From the NCBI GenBank assembly GCA_951799425.1, contig OX637404.1:16888045-16952044 (forward strand): a stretch of 64,000 nt of DNA, in the 5' to 3' direction. Below are positions 46,301 through 53,709 of the stretch, piece after piece. The stretch is from Ilex aquifolium. Taxonomy: Eukaryota > Streptophyta > Magnoliopsida > Aquifoliales > Aquifoliaceae. Within the stretch, counting starts at the first letter, position 1; each line of letters opens with the position of its first letter. Position numbers and translations under genes: made by a program. A model generated the notes under the pieces. The model saw nothing but the letters and a program-made list of their open reading frames with translations. It had not been told where the DNA came from and ran no database searches.

Positions 46301-48419
46301 GCATGATCCTCGCCTTCCTTTCGTAATGTCTGCACCTATTATGCGATTGCTAAGGATACCGTTGAAACGGTTATAGCTTCTTTGCCCAAATGCAAGGCCG
46401 TTACATTATGGCTGGTGCTTGGGTGGAAGCCAGTTGTCATCTATGCCGTACTTGTGGAGGTGTGGCTACTGGGGAAGAGGTTTTGACCTCAGGTTCCCTA
46501 GTCAACCGAGATGAGTTGAATGACCTGAACTTAGACGTCCCGAGCTCAATACCCAAGCTCAACCTTAGTCATATTTAGGGTATCATCAGGTCTAAACTAA
46601 ATTTGAGGATCTTTCTCTAACTATGAGTGTGTGAGAGGAGGGGGAGGGGGATTAGGATTGTGTGGTGTGGTAGGGTGGTGACTGCTGGCGGACATTGGTG
46701 GAGGTGGTTGAGATGGGTGGAGGTGGTAGTGGTGCTTCAATTTTTCAATGGTTAGGGCTAAAATAGATTTGGGAAAAATCCATTTCAGAGGTTTATAAAT
46801 GTATGTATTGTGTTGTACAGGGGTTGGGGAAGGGGGAAGAGAGGGAGATAAAACTTGTTTGATCAGGTTGTAGAAGTTGCTGAAGTGAGAGCATGTGGTG
46901 GAGGATTGTGGTGGTGGGGGTGGTGACTAGTGGTGGAGGGCGATGCTCGGATGGTGGGGTGGCGACTGGTGGAGGGAGAAAGAGTTAGGGCTCGCGTATT
47001 GGGGATGGAATGAGATAGAGAGAAGAAGAGCATGTTAAAAATGTAGACTGACGTCTTCAAATATGCGTTTTAAATTAAAAATCGTCAATTTAACTAGCAC
47101 TTTCAAAATGCAACATCACCTTTTTTTTGTGTGCTAATAGCCCCCCTCCAGTAGGTCTGTTTAAAAATGCGATCAAAAGTTTAGCCTGACTTTTTAAAAT
47201 GACTACTATAAACCAAGCTCCTCAAATCGAACTAGTGATTTTATTTTAAAGGTAGATATTTGTTCGACTGATGTTTTAAACTTCAAAAACATCAGTTGCA
47301 ATGACAGTTTTAGAAACTGCCTAGGTTTGAGAAATAGTTTCAAAATTATACCACTTTGAGAATTATTTTGCCAAACCAGCTAGGTTTGGTTAAAAGCTCC
47401 TTTCATTTATTTAGTTGGATTTGTTTGTCATCTACATTCTTCAAAGGAAATATATATATATATATTTTTTTTTACTTTGGCCAGGTTTTATACGAAGATG
47501 AGTACTTTTACTACACTGAAGAAATGGGTAAGGAGGAGCTGATCAAATATCTAGTACCCGATGAATCTGTCGAGGTCCTTCGTAATAGTGGAATGCCAAG
47601 GTAAAATGATCATAAAAATAATTAATCTATAATATATCTTATTAACTTATGGGTTGTTAAGACTTCAAATATACTTAGAATTAATGTCTTCCTCATAAAT
47701 ATTGATGTTCCAATTTTGTGTCAAATCTGAGAATTTTCATGTTCTTGAGTACTTCAAAAACATAATATCTCTAGTTGGACTGGCTCAATCACTAGGCAAA
47801 TTAGGTAGTTGTGCTTTTTTGAGTTTCTTAGTAGACATGCATGCAAACAACTATATATATATATATGTATGTATCACATGCATGTACTAATGTACTTGGT
47901 TTTCTTTGATTGAACGATAGAAACAAGGGTATATATCACATGAACGAATTTTTTTTATTTTTTTTTTATTTTGAACCAAAGTAACAACATTTTTTGTTTT
48001 AAATGTTCATTTCAAATAAAGGTGGAATTTATTATTGTGCATATTCTAGTTTTTGCAAACTAGATTTATATACAGTCATTTTGCGCATAGTCTAGTTTTT
48101 GCTTCATAACAATTTATAAGTAACCCCTCGTTCTCTTATGTACAAACTTAGGAAAGACAAGGTGAAAAAACATGTAGCTTTGCGGGCATCAGCAGAGCCC
48201 TCAAAGAAGTGTTATTGGAGTTGCAAAGTAAAGCCAAAAACAAGAGCTTTAAGAATCCGAGCAGAAAATCATGAAATACCTTTGCCACAAGCAAACCGTC
48301 GACACATGAATCAAGCAGGAGGAAGCAAGAAAGCTCATGGTTCATCCAAGAAACCAAAGACCAATACTACTCCATTATATAAAGAGTTGAAGCAGAATGA
48401 TTTCATCTACTACTTTTGA
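31352..48419 (+). CDS. Spliced gene with Tudor-like segment, copy 1 (last four visible exons)
   Basis: Visible exons: about 31352-31506, 31603-31728, 47485-47600, 48152-48419. Donors are GTGAGT, GTTTGA and GTAAAA; acceptors are TTGCAG, TTGCAG, GGCCAG and ACTTAG. Phases agree at every junction, giving one frame ending in TGA at 48417-48419. The middle reads KHVSKMFDGEQFVGVVQEY then, across the 15.76-kb third intron, FKVLYEDEYFYY and EELIKYLVP, resembling the Tudor-like fold of plant PTM/DIR17-type proteins (G-x-V...Y-K-V-x-Y-E-D). The last exon is lysine-rich (GGSKKAHGSSKKPK) and could hold a nuclear signal. The first exons and promoter were not identified, so the start is unknown. Domain naming is inference; a chromatin-related role would follow from it but is not shown. 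Confidence 0.55.
32250..33200 (-). pseudogene. MULE transposase fragment: acidic linker and MuDR DNA-binding domain
   Basis: Reading leftward on the minus strand: YFGLGTYVEYSKPMSRHVQT, an acidic stretch (DESKEEEEDEYEKLL, about 32900), then the MuDR N-terminal domain: KGMIFNDKESLIRVVK, DYEVVETRTTVWAIQCKMY, FHCKW, followed by frameshifted remains of the region before the catalytic domain (VDFISHVARDLVHDTP, about 32400-32480). Stops and frameshifts are present. No catalytic domain follows before the left TIR. Confidence 0.7.
33236..34512 (-). mobile_element. LTR-like insertion with GCATCyGGAyGC motif array inside the MULE
   Basis: It separates two MULE transposase pieces (DINIGNDGSYDCHEIRI ends at about 34525; the protein resumes near 33200). 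It is non-coding. On the minus strand three related half-palindromic motifs occur (GCATCTGGACGC, GCATCCATATGC, CCGGATGC; 34136-34220), then a TATATATT box near 34068-34077, and a long AT-rich leader ending in TGGTACGACCTTGGACTCCC and CCTGCACTTGGGTGATC. Exact ends and TSD are unresolved. Solo LTR or large non-autonomous LTR element. Confidence 0.4.
34530..34900 (-). pseudogene. MULE transposase N-terminal (PB1-like) fragment
   Basis: The minus strand encodes YWGGKI, then KAYYVMGLDSAQYKLKLICR and, after a frameshift, MFDVVFNNHMLNSVDLYVEI. This is the region that precedes the MuDR domain in plant MULE proteins (GGxI...G-x-D...Y-x-L-x-x-R-C-R-Y...F-x-x-V...ELYVE). Frame breaks make it non-functional. 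Confidence 0.65.
35873..36453 (-). repeat. 3' LTR of element A (581 bp)
   Basis: Aligns along its length with 45996-46588. It lacks about 14 bases (ATAGTCTTCAGAGG in the other LTR), which removes the TATA box. Contains the U5 block on the minus strand (GTGGATTAGCTGAGCTCC, CTGGTGAACCACTATAAA). Confidence 0.9.
36454..36470 (-). other. Polypurine tract of element A
   Basis: Minus strand AGGGACTGGGGGACAAT directly before the 3' LTR, the priming site for plus-strand cDNA. Confidence 0.75.
36471..37175 (+). promoter_or_regulatory. Probable promoter and leader of the antisense gene of element A
   Basis: A 700-base non-coding stretch between the 3' LTR and the antisense ATG, pyrimidine-rich near its end (CTCTTCACC...TTCTTTTCCTCTTTTC, 36700-36750), as in plant 5' leaders. 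No convincing TATA box was fixed. Placement is inferred from the gene that follows. Confidence 0.3.
37176..39775 (+). pseudogene. Spliced antisense gene (aORF) of Tat element A, Transposase_28-type
   Basis: Four exons with three short introns: 37851-37938, 38122-38201 and 38795-38869 (donors GTAAGT, GTAAGA, GTAAGT; acceptors TTTCAG, TTTTAG, TCTTAG). All three junctions keep the frame (NMG-IRP, DSA-TSS, AAS-FAI). Protein order: acidic N-terminus (MSTSSEATTS), Transposase_28-type core (NGLRFPLHPFF, NSWGILVGLLVFFKKNELG, FLYISKWVKAPI, KLFFFVSGKEWEF), a proline- and serine-rich linker, a coiled coil (38880-39260), and a C-terminal block ending near DAYPGLDF and an alanine/proline/valine tail. Two frameshifts (near 37430 and in the T run near 37502) and stops (TGA 37742-37744, TAG near 38368, 39158, 39273) break it. 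Role unknown; similar antisense genes occur in other Tat elements. Confidence 0.7.
40010..40395. repeat. 27-bp hairpin minisatellite between aORF and integrase of element A
   Basis: About 13-14 diverged copies of a unit like ATGAGCTGAAGAGCTCATCTTAGTTTT. Most units contain the inverted pair GAGCT-GAA-AGCTC, so each can fold as a hairpin on either strand. The unit is nine codons, so both strands give repeating peptides (for example SSAHKTKM on minus), but nothing shows they are translated. Element B has an unrelated tandem repeat at the same location. Confidence 0.9.
40495..41640 (-). pseudogene. Integrase of element A
   Basis: Minus-strand order: zinc-binding region (CKIYQVHANITH), core start WPFQQWGLDILGPLL, FGILRALVSDNEKQF, YFSTLSHPQSNG...EVTIRTIKAVLK, and a long intact C-terminal block (40495-41007) with EHLPEVLWAYRT, FTLAYGTEAV and KLGPNWEGPCIISRV. 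The D, D and E of the catalytic triad can all be placed (LDILGP, SDNEK, AEVTI). Stops interrupt the core near 41280 and 41020. It ends about 90 bases from the minisatellite, tail to tail with the antisense gene. Confidence 0.85.
41667..42722 (-). pseudogene. Dual RNase H of element A
   Basis: The first RNase H (42363-42722) has LTLYLDVSDFSTSATLVRE, QQLVYYCSRALRGAEERYSE and MEKLVLALVTAAKRL. The second, archaeal-type domain (41667-42230) has IEYALKFCFRASNNEAKYEA, HNDSQTVVKQINETY and NSRVDALAKLA. The first domain is one frame off from RT, and a few stops occur (for example near 42122 and 41864). The second RNase H is the lineage marker of Tat elements. Confidence 0.85.
42614..43537 (-). pseudogene. 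Reverse transcriptase of element A
   Basis: Motifs in order: FTWK-stop-EDMQGIDLSVI, FKPIKQKHRIFAPE, WLANVVLVKKTNDKWRLCID, LNRACPKDNFSPPRIDLIVD, FMDTFSGYNQIRID, TYCYQVMPFELKNVRATYQ, then the catalytic VYIDDMLVKS and FLGFIVNKRGIEANPEK. A single TGA (43064-43066) replaces the expected arginine after ATYQ, a CGA-to-TGA change. Apart from this and the stop upstream, gag, protease and RT share one frame, so the original element made one polyprotein. Confidence 0.9.
43544..44161 (-). CDS. Protease and linker of element A pol
   Basis: A 205-codon open block. The aspartic protease active site reads VLIDNGSSADIIF (aspartate-x-glycine kept), with FLVIDAPSAYNVLLGRPSLN as the second half of the fold. The region to FLKKNMEVFTWK links protease to RT. 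A TAG at 43541-43543 then interrupts the frame just before EDMQGID. In an active element protease cuts the Gag-Pol polyprotein. Confidence 0.85.
   Translation of the reverse strand: MVVRAIIGNRTVHRVLIDNGSSADIIFASAIDKMDIDRDRLEPVMTHLLGFSRERGSIQLILTIGDPSCQSTTTVRFLVIDAPSAYNVLLGRPSLNAMRAIPSTYHLVLKFSTKNDIEVARGDQRVARECYMKSMKKKEVEAIQLDELDMRDELETRPMPSEELEPIQLDEDLEHLVYVGSKLLKEIKDLFIQFLKKNMEVFTWK
44430..45913 (-). pseudogene. gag: gag of element A
   Basis: ATG at 45913 (MSRSQINP) is homologous to the gag start at 440. The Retrotrans_gag core is open at 44897-45406: FKMPQMKTFDGTKDPMDHL, WFNRLTPASISSFRELSISF, YRKPSYHLLNVKQGPNETLR. The C-terminus has YCEYHRDYGHLIDDCIQLKK (about 44470-44550), the CCHC-like end typical of Tat Gag. 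In-frame stops occur in the N-terminal third (near 45848, 45808, 45736) and one follows the core. The frame is the same as for protease and RT. Confidence 0.85.
45976..45995 (-). other. Primer-binding site of element A
   Basis: Minus strand GTTGGCACCGTCTGTGGGAA immediately after the 5' LTR end. It matches the sites of the other Tat elements here in the CGTCTGTGGGAA part. The tRNA was not assigned. Confidence 0.75.
45996..46588 (-). repeat. 5' LTR of element A (593 bp)
   Basis: Starts TGATGATGTG, ends GGTATCATCA. A minus-strand TATA box CTATAAATAT lies at 46265-46274. The TSD GGTCT follows at 46589. It is longer than the 3' LTR mainly because it keeps the TATA segment. Confidence 0.9.
46594..47050. 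repeat. GGT-rich subterminal repeats of the MULE
   Basis: Diverged copies of a GTGGTGACTGGTGGAGG-like motif and TTTTTCAATGGTTAGGGCT; related sequence lies on the other side of element A (35760-35872), so the block was one stretch before the insertion. No coding potential is inferred. Confidence 0.5.
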
Positions 48420-48504
48420 ACAAGAAAGCACCTAAGAATAAGGACGTAATGCAGGATTTTGTTCAAGAAATATGCATATGCTTATTTAATTATCTATTTT
48501 ATGT

Positions 48505-48856
48505 GATTTTTAGTTTATTAAATTGTTTTAAACCATGAAAATGGATCTTCATGTGACTTCGTGTATTTCTTTCTTTCTTTTGTAGATAAAGATAGACTAT
48601 CTAAACTTGATAAACTCCTCGTTATGGAATGGTATTTGGCTTCATTTTATTGTTTTTCCTCCCACAGAATACTCAAAATTACGTATGTTTAATCATCATA
48701 TGTTTCTGTGACTTTTTTATTCTATTAAATTTTATTAAACCATAAAAATGGACCTTCATGTGACTTCGTTTATTTATTTCTTTCTTTCATAGATAAAAAT
48801 AGACGATTAAAACTCGATAAAATCCTTATTTTGGAGTCGTATTTGGCTTCATTTTA
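48505..48856 (+). repeat. Duplicated 3' flank of the gene
   Basis: Two copies, about 48505-48650 and 48710-48856, share AACCATAAAAATGG, CTTCATGTGACTTCG, TTTCTTTCTTT, GATAAARATAGAC, CTTGATAAA and GTATTTGGCTTCATTTTA. The second copy abuts the start of the duplicated upstream region of copy 2 (48865), so it marks a tandem-duplication junction. Confidence 0.7.
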
Positions 48857-48864
48857 AGTAGTTA

Positions 48865-50230
48865 ACGATGAGTTTTAGTGAATAACCAAATATGTTTTTT
48901 ATTTCGTTACTAAGCTCTTAAATGGTGAAATACAAACTTTTAGCGACAAATCGATTGTTGAAGTAGGAGACAAGTTGGAGTGTTAATAAAGTGGATGCTA
49001 CACCTTGCACCCATGAATTCCAATATAATTGGTAATAAGGTACCTCGTTTAGAGCAAGTTGAGCTTTCAAAATGAGGGCGTTGAGAAAATCATTTATTGA
49101 TTTGGGAGTGATAAATGGGATGGAGGACAAGAAAAAGAGCACGAATCCTAAAGCAATCTAGGGAATGTAGTGCGAGATTTGACTCATGAATTAGGCATGT
49201 CTAATCAGAGTATACTTATTAAGGAAACTAGCAATAAATGTTGGTACCAAGGTATTAATAGTTGAGGGGCCTATAGTTGTTTGTATTTTTGCAAAATGGA
49301 CTACTAAATTGAATGATTCCACTTTAGTTGTATGTGGTTAATTTCCTTAATTAACCCTTGTCGTTGATGATTTCTTAAAACTATGTGTGTTGATGTATTT
49401 CAGTAATGTTTGAATAACACCATTCCTCCAACTCTTGTTTGAGGGTTATAGTAGGGCTAGTTCATAATGGAAATTGGTTATAGTTGAATTCTCTTTGTCT
49501 TGTAAGGTTTGTGGCTAAGCATGAATACGTATCAATTAGTACTACTAATGTAATCATGGCTGCAAAAGCTATATTCCAACAATGACTATTTAGAAGCCTT
49601 TATATTTACATTGCAAAAGCAATACAATTAATGGCAAAATTACTCAATGAGAAGCTGAGGTTGACACTACCACCACCATAGTTAACAAAGTTGACAACTA
49701 GTTATATTGCCACTAAATAGTTTAGGGTTAGAATGACTAACCCTAACTATTTCATTAGTGGTGAAGTTAAAAAAGTTTCTACCAAAATGCTTCCTCTCGA
49801 CTACTGTGGTGTGAGAAATTTTCTACCTAAATTAGCAACAATTTTTTACATCTGCACTAAATGGTAACCTTTACTGGCGAAATACCATTTTTGCCACTAC
49901 AAAATATGATTTGGTGGCACCTTAATTTTTCACCACTAATGATATCGCCATTAATACGCTTGTTTCTTGTAGTAACTCACAAATTTGTTAGTGTGACAAT
50001 GTATTAGGAGATTAAACAATCTGAATTGCATGTAAATGGCCTATATGATATTGCATCTAACTCATTATCAACATTTATAAACGCATGTCACTGTATAATC
50101 TTTTTGCTAAATTTATCCTCTTTTCTCTATTTGTTCATAGTAAAAAGCCATTATTTTTTGCTATGCAGATAATTTTCATATTTTATCTTTTAGTATGTAA
50201 CTTTCCTCAATTTGAAAACTTGTATCACAT
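48865..50230. repeat. Upstream part of the tandem duplication (copy of 29725-31290)
   Basis: Matches 29725 onward block by block (GAGTTTTAGTG, GTTGGAGTGTTAATAAAGTGGATGCTA-type blocks, CTGCAAAAGCTATATTCCAA, GCTTGTTTCTTGTAGTAACTCAC). Copy 1 has about 200 extra bases (about 30880-31075) missing here. Confidence 0.8.
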
Positions 50231-51044
50231 CTATCTAATAAATTTTATCATTTCTATCTAATACTTTGATCAGAAAGAATTTGTAGTCTTATTCATCTAA
50301 TGAGGGGTTGTTTCGTCAATCGAACTACCCACATATACCAACTGGTCTTTTGGCGAGTTCTTTCTCTTGCAGTTACGAAGATTGTCCTAATCAAAGAGGT
50401 GACCATGATAAGCACTTGCCTAGTGTTGGTGAATATGAAGTGAGTTAAATAAAATTATCTTTAATTACCAATCCTTTAATAGTTATGACACTATCACATT
50501 ATAAAATGACATGAACCTTCTTAAAATTATTTGAAGGGAACAATGACAAAAAATATAAAGAATAATGAGGAAATAATTGGTAAACATGTGTCTAAAATGT
50601 TCGACGAGGAGCAATTTATGGGCACCAACCAGGAGTACAATAATCAAACTAGATAGTTTAAGGTCTGACCCTTTCTTCTTTTTCGTTTTTTTCTTTTTCT
50701 GTAAACTGCAAAATGATGATGATAGAATTCAAACCTTGGAAATCTTTTTAACGTATCGTGCATAAGTTACTAGGGTTCATGAGTTGCAAATCCATATAAA
50801 CATGAACATGTTCAAATCTATTGTGCTATTAGGTTTTCACTCTCGTAATAACCCAAGGAGGTCTCTTTGTTGTATTGAAAGATGAGTTTAGTAAATAATT
50901 GATTTAGTTGGATTTGTTCGTCATCTACATTCATTAAAGGAAATTTTTTTTCTTTGGCCAGTTTTATATGAAGATGACTACTTTTACTGCACTGAAGAAA
51001 TGGGTAAGGGGGAACTGATCAAATATGTAGTTCCCCATGAATCT

Positions 51045-53155
51045 TGTAAACCCCCACATGTTCATCTTGTTACATTGATGCAACTATTTTTGTACTGTTT
51101 ATGTATGTGATGATGTAGGAATAAATTAAGGATGGATAAACTATGCATGTAGTGATTATAGAAAAAAATAAAATATGTTGAGAAGCTTGAAGTTTGGGGT
51201 GGTCACTCATATGGGAAATAAAATTTATTAAGTTTTAAATAAATTTGGACTAAAATAACTAGGTCAAAAATTGAGACAGAAGTAAGGGACAGAGAGTTAC
51301 CTCCATCCGAACGGTGAAGAGCCATTCAAACAGTGCTTCGATACGAGCTTCCGTTCGAACGCACATGCGAGGTTGGGGAATTCCAGAGGATTTCTACTAT
51401 TTGGACGCATGGGGTCCGTTCGAATGGTACTTTTGACGATACAAGCATCTGTTCGAACGCATGACAGTTGTTCGGACAGCCGTGTTGATACTGCTGCTTC
51501 CGTTCAAACACATGATAGCCGTTTGAACACGCATCTTAGTTTCAGCCAGATCAGTTTAGCATCTTTGCTTTGATTTTGGGGTCATATAAATACTTATGGA
51601 GAGGTTTTAGTCTATTTTCATTATTATTTCAACCCTATAAAGCTAGAAGGAGTTCGGGAGAAGAAAGAGGGAGATAGTTCAATGGATTAACACAAGGAAT
51701 TGCAATAGAACACGTTAGGATCAAATTCTACGGGAATCACGGTAGGGGATTCTTCTTGAGTTCTTTCATTGAGACTTAGAGTATAACTATGTATATTTCG
51801 AATCTTCTAGATTATATATGTTAGATAATCTTTCATTATTGGTTTCATTTTGATTAATACGTTGTTTAAAATAAGATACATATTTTGCGTTCAAAAAGTA
51901 TCGTTCTTGAATTTCTGAAACCCTGGTTTTTCTTAAATACTTGTCTACTGTGAAAGACTTATTGATTCTTGATTTCTAAATTTTCTATTTTCGATTAAAT
52001 TAAGTTTTCAATCAACTAATTGTTCTTGCTCCAAGAAATTATGATTTTTGGCAAAACTCGAGTTCTGATATCGAAATTGTAAAAGTGTTCTTGATATGAT
52101 CTCTTGTATATTTTAATTCATTTATTACTATGGTATATTGAGAATTGTGAAATTGTGATACTTGAGTTTTAATGGAAATTGTAATTTGGTTAAGATTGTG
52201 GTTGTTGAGAAAATTGTGGTTTCATCTCTTGTATGGTTTGGGGTGACGAACTTGAATAGCCTTCAAGAGCTGTCATAGAGTGTTAGAGGTTAGTTTATCC
52301 CAGTGGGGGTGAGATGGTTGCCTAACACTTGTAGTGGATTGTTGTTTGTGAAAGAAACCATTATTGTTCACGTAAGTTCAAGGCTGAGGGATGGTATGTC
52401 TTTCCTGTGAAGGATTCGTCAATGCCGTGTGAGACAGTATACACCCTTCCTAAAGTGGTTTGTGAGGTGTCCTGCGGGGAATGATTGAGGTTATGTGTCG
52501 GTGGCGGGTGAACGAGGTAGAATCGTTTTGTAGATTCTTGAGAAGCAACCAACATACATGAGAATATGGGATGATGCTACTGAGTTATTAATTGATTATT
52601 TCAATTCTGACATGTTTATTCCTGTCATTAATGTATTGTATTCCGTACACTTAAGATCATTATAATTGTCATTGTTTTGCTTTCAAAATAGTATATATAT
52701 TATTTTTCAAAAGAGACTTGCTTCCTTTTTATTGTTTTAAAACTTTGTTTGAATTTGAGAGGGATTTCCTACGAGCTTTTGCACACCCTTTACAACCAAA
52801 TTTACAAATTTTGGCATAGAGGGGAATGTTGATGTGGATGAGCAGGTTGATTACGAGGCAATAGAGAATCAAGATGTGAATTCTACCCTAGAGGAGTAAA
52901 GTTGTTCTAGTGATTGGTTTAGGGTTTTGAGAGTTTTGATGATACAATATTTTTTGAATAATTTATTTAATTTCGATGCTAGATACTATTTGAATTTGAA
53001 TTTTAAGTTGGAGAAATTATAATTTTTTGTTGACCTTAGTACTTATTCTTTATCAGATGGATGAATGAATGATTTTTTTAAAGGTTATTTTTAGTTGTTC
53101 TTGTGGTTAAATGGTTTGTAGATATTAATATCTTCCAGAGTGTTGGGGTGTTACA
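51045..53155 (+). mobile_element. Solo LTR (2,111 bp) inside exon 3 of gene copy 2
   Basis: Begins TGTAAACCCCC and ends GGGGTGTTACA, with inverted termini, and is flanked by AATCT (51040-51044 and 53156-53160), a 5-bp target duplication confirmed by the uninterrupted exon in copy 1. TGTAA-CCCC termini and ~2-kb length suit the long LTRs of chromovirus-type Ty3/gypsy elements (inference). It holds a palindrome array (core GTTCGAAC, 51304-51535), a TATA box at 51585-51592, and a long AT-rich R-U5. No internal coding domain is present. Confidence 0.75.
51304..51535. promoter_or_regulatory. GTTCGAAC palindrome array upstream of the solo-LTR TATA box
   Basis: About nine matches or near matches to CCGTTCGAACGCAT (for example 51351-51362, 51417-51427, 51450-51461, 51500-51511), with the 8-bp palindrome GTTCGAAC as core. 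The TATA box TATAAATA follows at 51585. Confidence 0.65.
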
Positions 53156-53394
53156 AATCTATTGAGGTCCTTCGTAATAGTGACATGCCAAGGTAAAATG
53201 ATGATATAAATAATTAATCTACAATTTTCTTATGGGTTGTTAAAACCTCAAACATTCTTAGAATTAATGTCTTTCTCATTCATGTTTTTGTTCCAAATTT
53301 TTTTTTTTTTGACAATTCTAAGAATTTTCATGTTATTATAAGAACTTCAAAAATACATTATTTCGTAGTCTAGATTTGTGCTTGCAAAGAATTT

Positions 53395-53709
53395 TAACTG
53401 GGGCGGTAGAGGTGGTGATGGTGATGGTGGTGGTAGTTGTGGTGGTGGGTTGGCGGTGATGGCGAAGCGATTCTAAATATTACTTTTTTTAAAGTGTTTA
53501 TGAGAAATTATAAGTTGTAGAAGCACTTTTAAAAAGTCACCATCAATACACCATTAGGGGCCTATTTTTCCTATTAAATTTGGGGTGTTAATATTAGCCG
53601 TCAGAATTAACTTTAAAGTAAAATTTTAAAGAGATCACAACCGCAAAAAGTAAAAGTCATTTTGTTTATCTTTTGAGATTTGAATTATATTGTACTTTAT
53701 TATATATAT
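53395..53709 (-). mobile_element. Truncated Helitron copy (H0), 5' end
   Basis: 53520-53709 repeats 54550-54736 (shared TTTGGGGTGTTAATATTAGC, AAGTAAAAGTCATTTTGTTT), i.e. the minus-strand 5' region of the next Helitron. It is joined to a short GGT-rich tract at 53400-53460 and then breaks off. Confidence 0.55.

Larger units (their letters stand above)
35873..46588 (-). mobile_element. Element A: complete Tat-lineage Ty3/gypsy retrotransposon (10,716 bp)
   Basis: Two LTRs (35873-36453 and 45996-46588) start TGATGATG and end ATCATCA, flanked by the target duplication GGTCT (35868-35872 and 46589-46593). A primer-binding site adjoins the right LTR and a polypurine tract adjoins the left. The minus strand carries gag, protease, RT, two RNase H domains and integrase; the plus strand carries a spliced antisense gene between integrase and the 3' LTR. 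Dual RNase H plus antisense ORF places it in the Tat lineage (relatives: Grande, RIRE2, Retand). Stops are scattered, so it is inactive as it stands. It lies inside the MULE at 31962-47399. Confidence 0.9.
31962..47399 (-). mobile_element. Mutator-like element (MULE) with long degenerate TIRs, in the gene intron
   Basis: The left end GAGCTTTTTACCAAACCTAG (31962) and the reverse complement of the right end, GAGCTTTTAACCAAACCTAG (47399), are inverted repeats. Similarity continues inward for about 250 bases with gaps (shared AGGCAGTTTC, CAGTCGAAC, AAAAAGTCAG). Minus-strand MuDR-type transposase pieces lie inside (32250-33200 and 34530-34900). The catalytic DDE part was not found. The copy 2 intron shows the uninterrupted sequence around the insertion point. 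A target duplication of 9-11 bp could not be made out. Without nested insertions the element is about 3.4 kb. Confidence 0.7.
31729..47484 (+). other. 15.76-kb intron filled with nested transposons
   Basis: The donor AAG|GTTTGACC at 31729 and acceptor TTTGGCCAG|GTTTTA at 47484 join in frame. The paralogous intron in copy 2 (50663 to about 50960) is only about 300 bases, so about 15.4 kb is inserted sequence: one MULE, and inside it an LTR-like insertion and Tat element A. Confidence 0.65.
50286..53192 (+). pseudogene. Copy 2 of the Tudor-like gene, broken
   Basis: Exon equivalents: about 50286-50439, 50537-50662, 50961-51044 plus 53156-53192. Exon 1 has a small deletion that shifts the frame, the second acceptor is changed from TTGCAG to TTGAAG, exon 2 has TAG in place of a glutamine codon region (NNQTR-stop-FK), the third acceptor has lost one G, and exon 3 is cut by the solo LTR at 51045-53155. 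No match to the last exon was found. Remaining text such as KHVSKMFDEEQF and EEMGKGELIKY shows the homology to copy 1. The short intron at 50663-50960 lacks the MULE. Confidence 0.8.
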
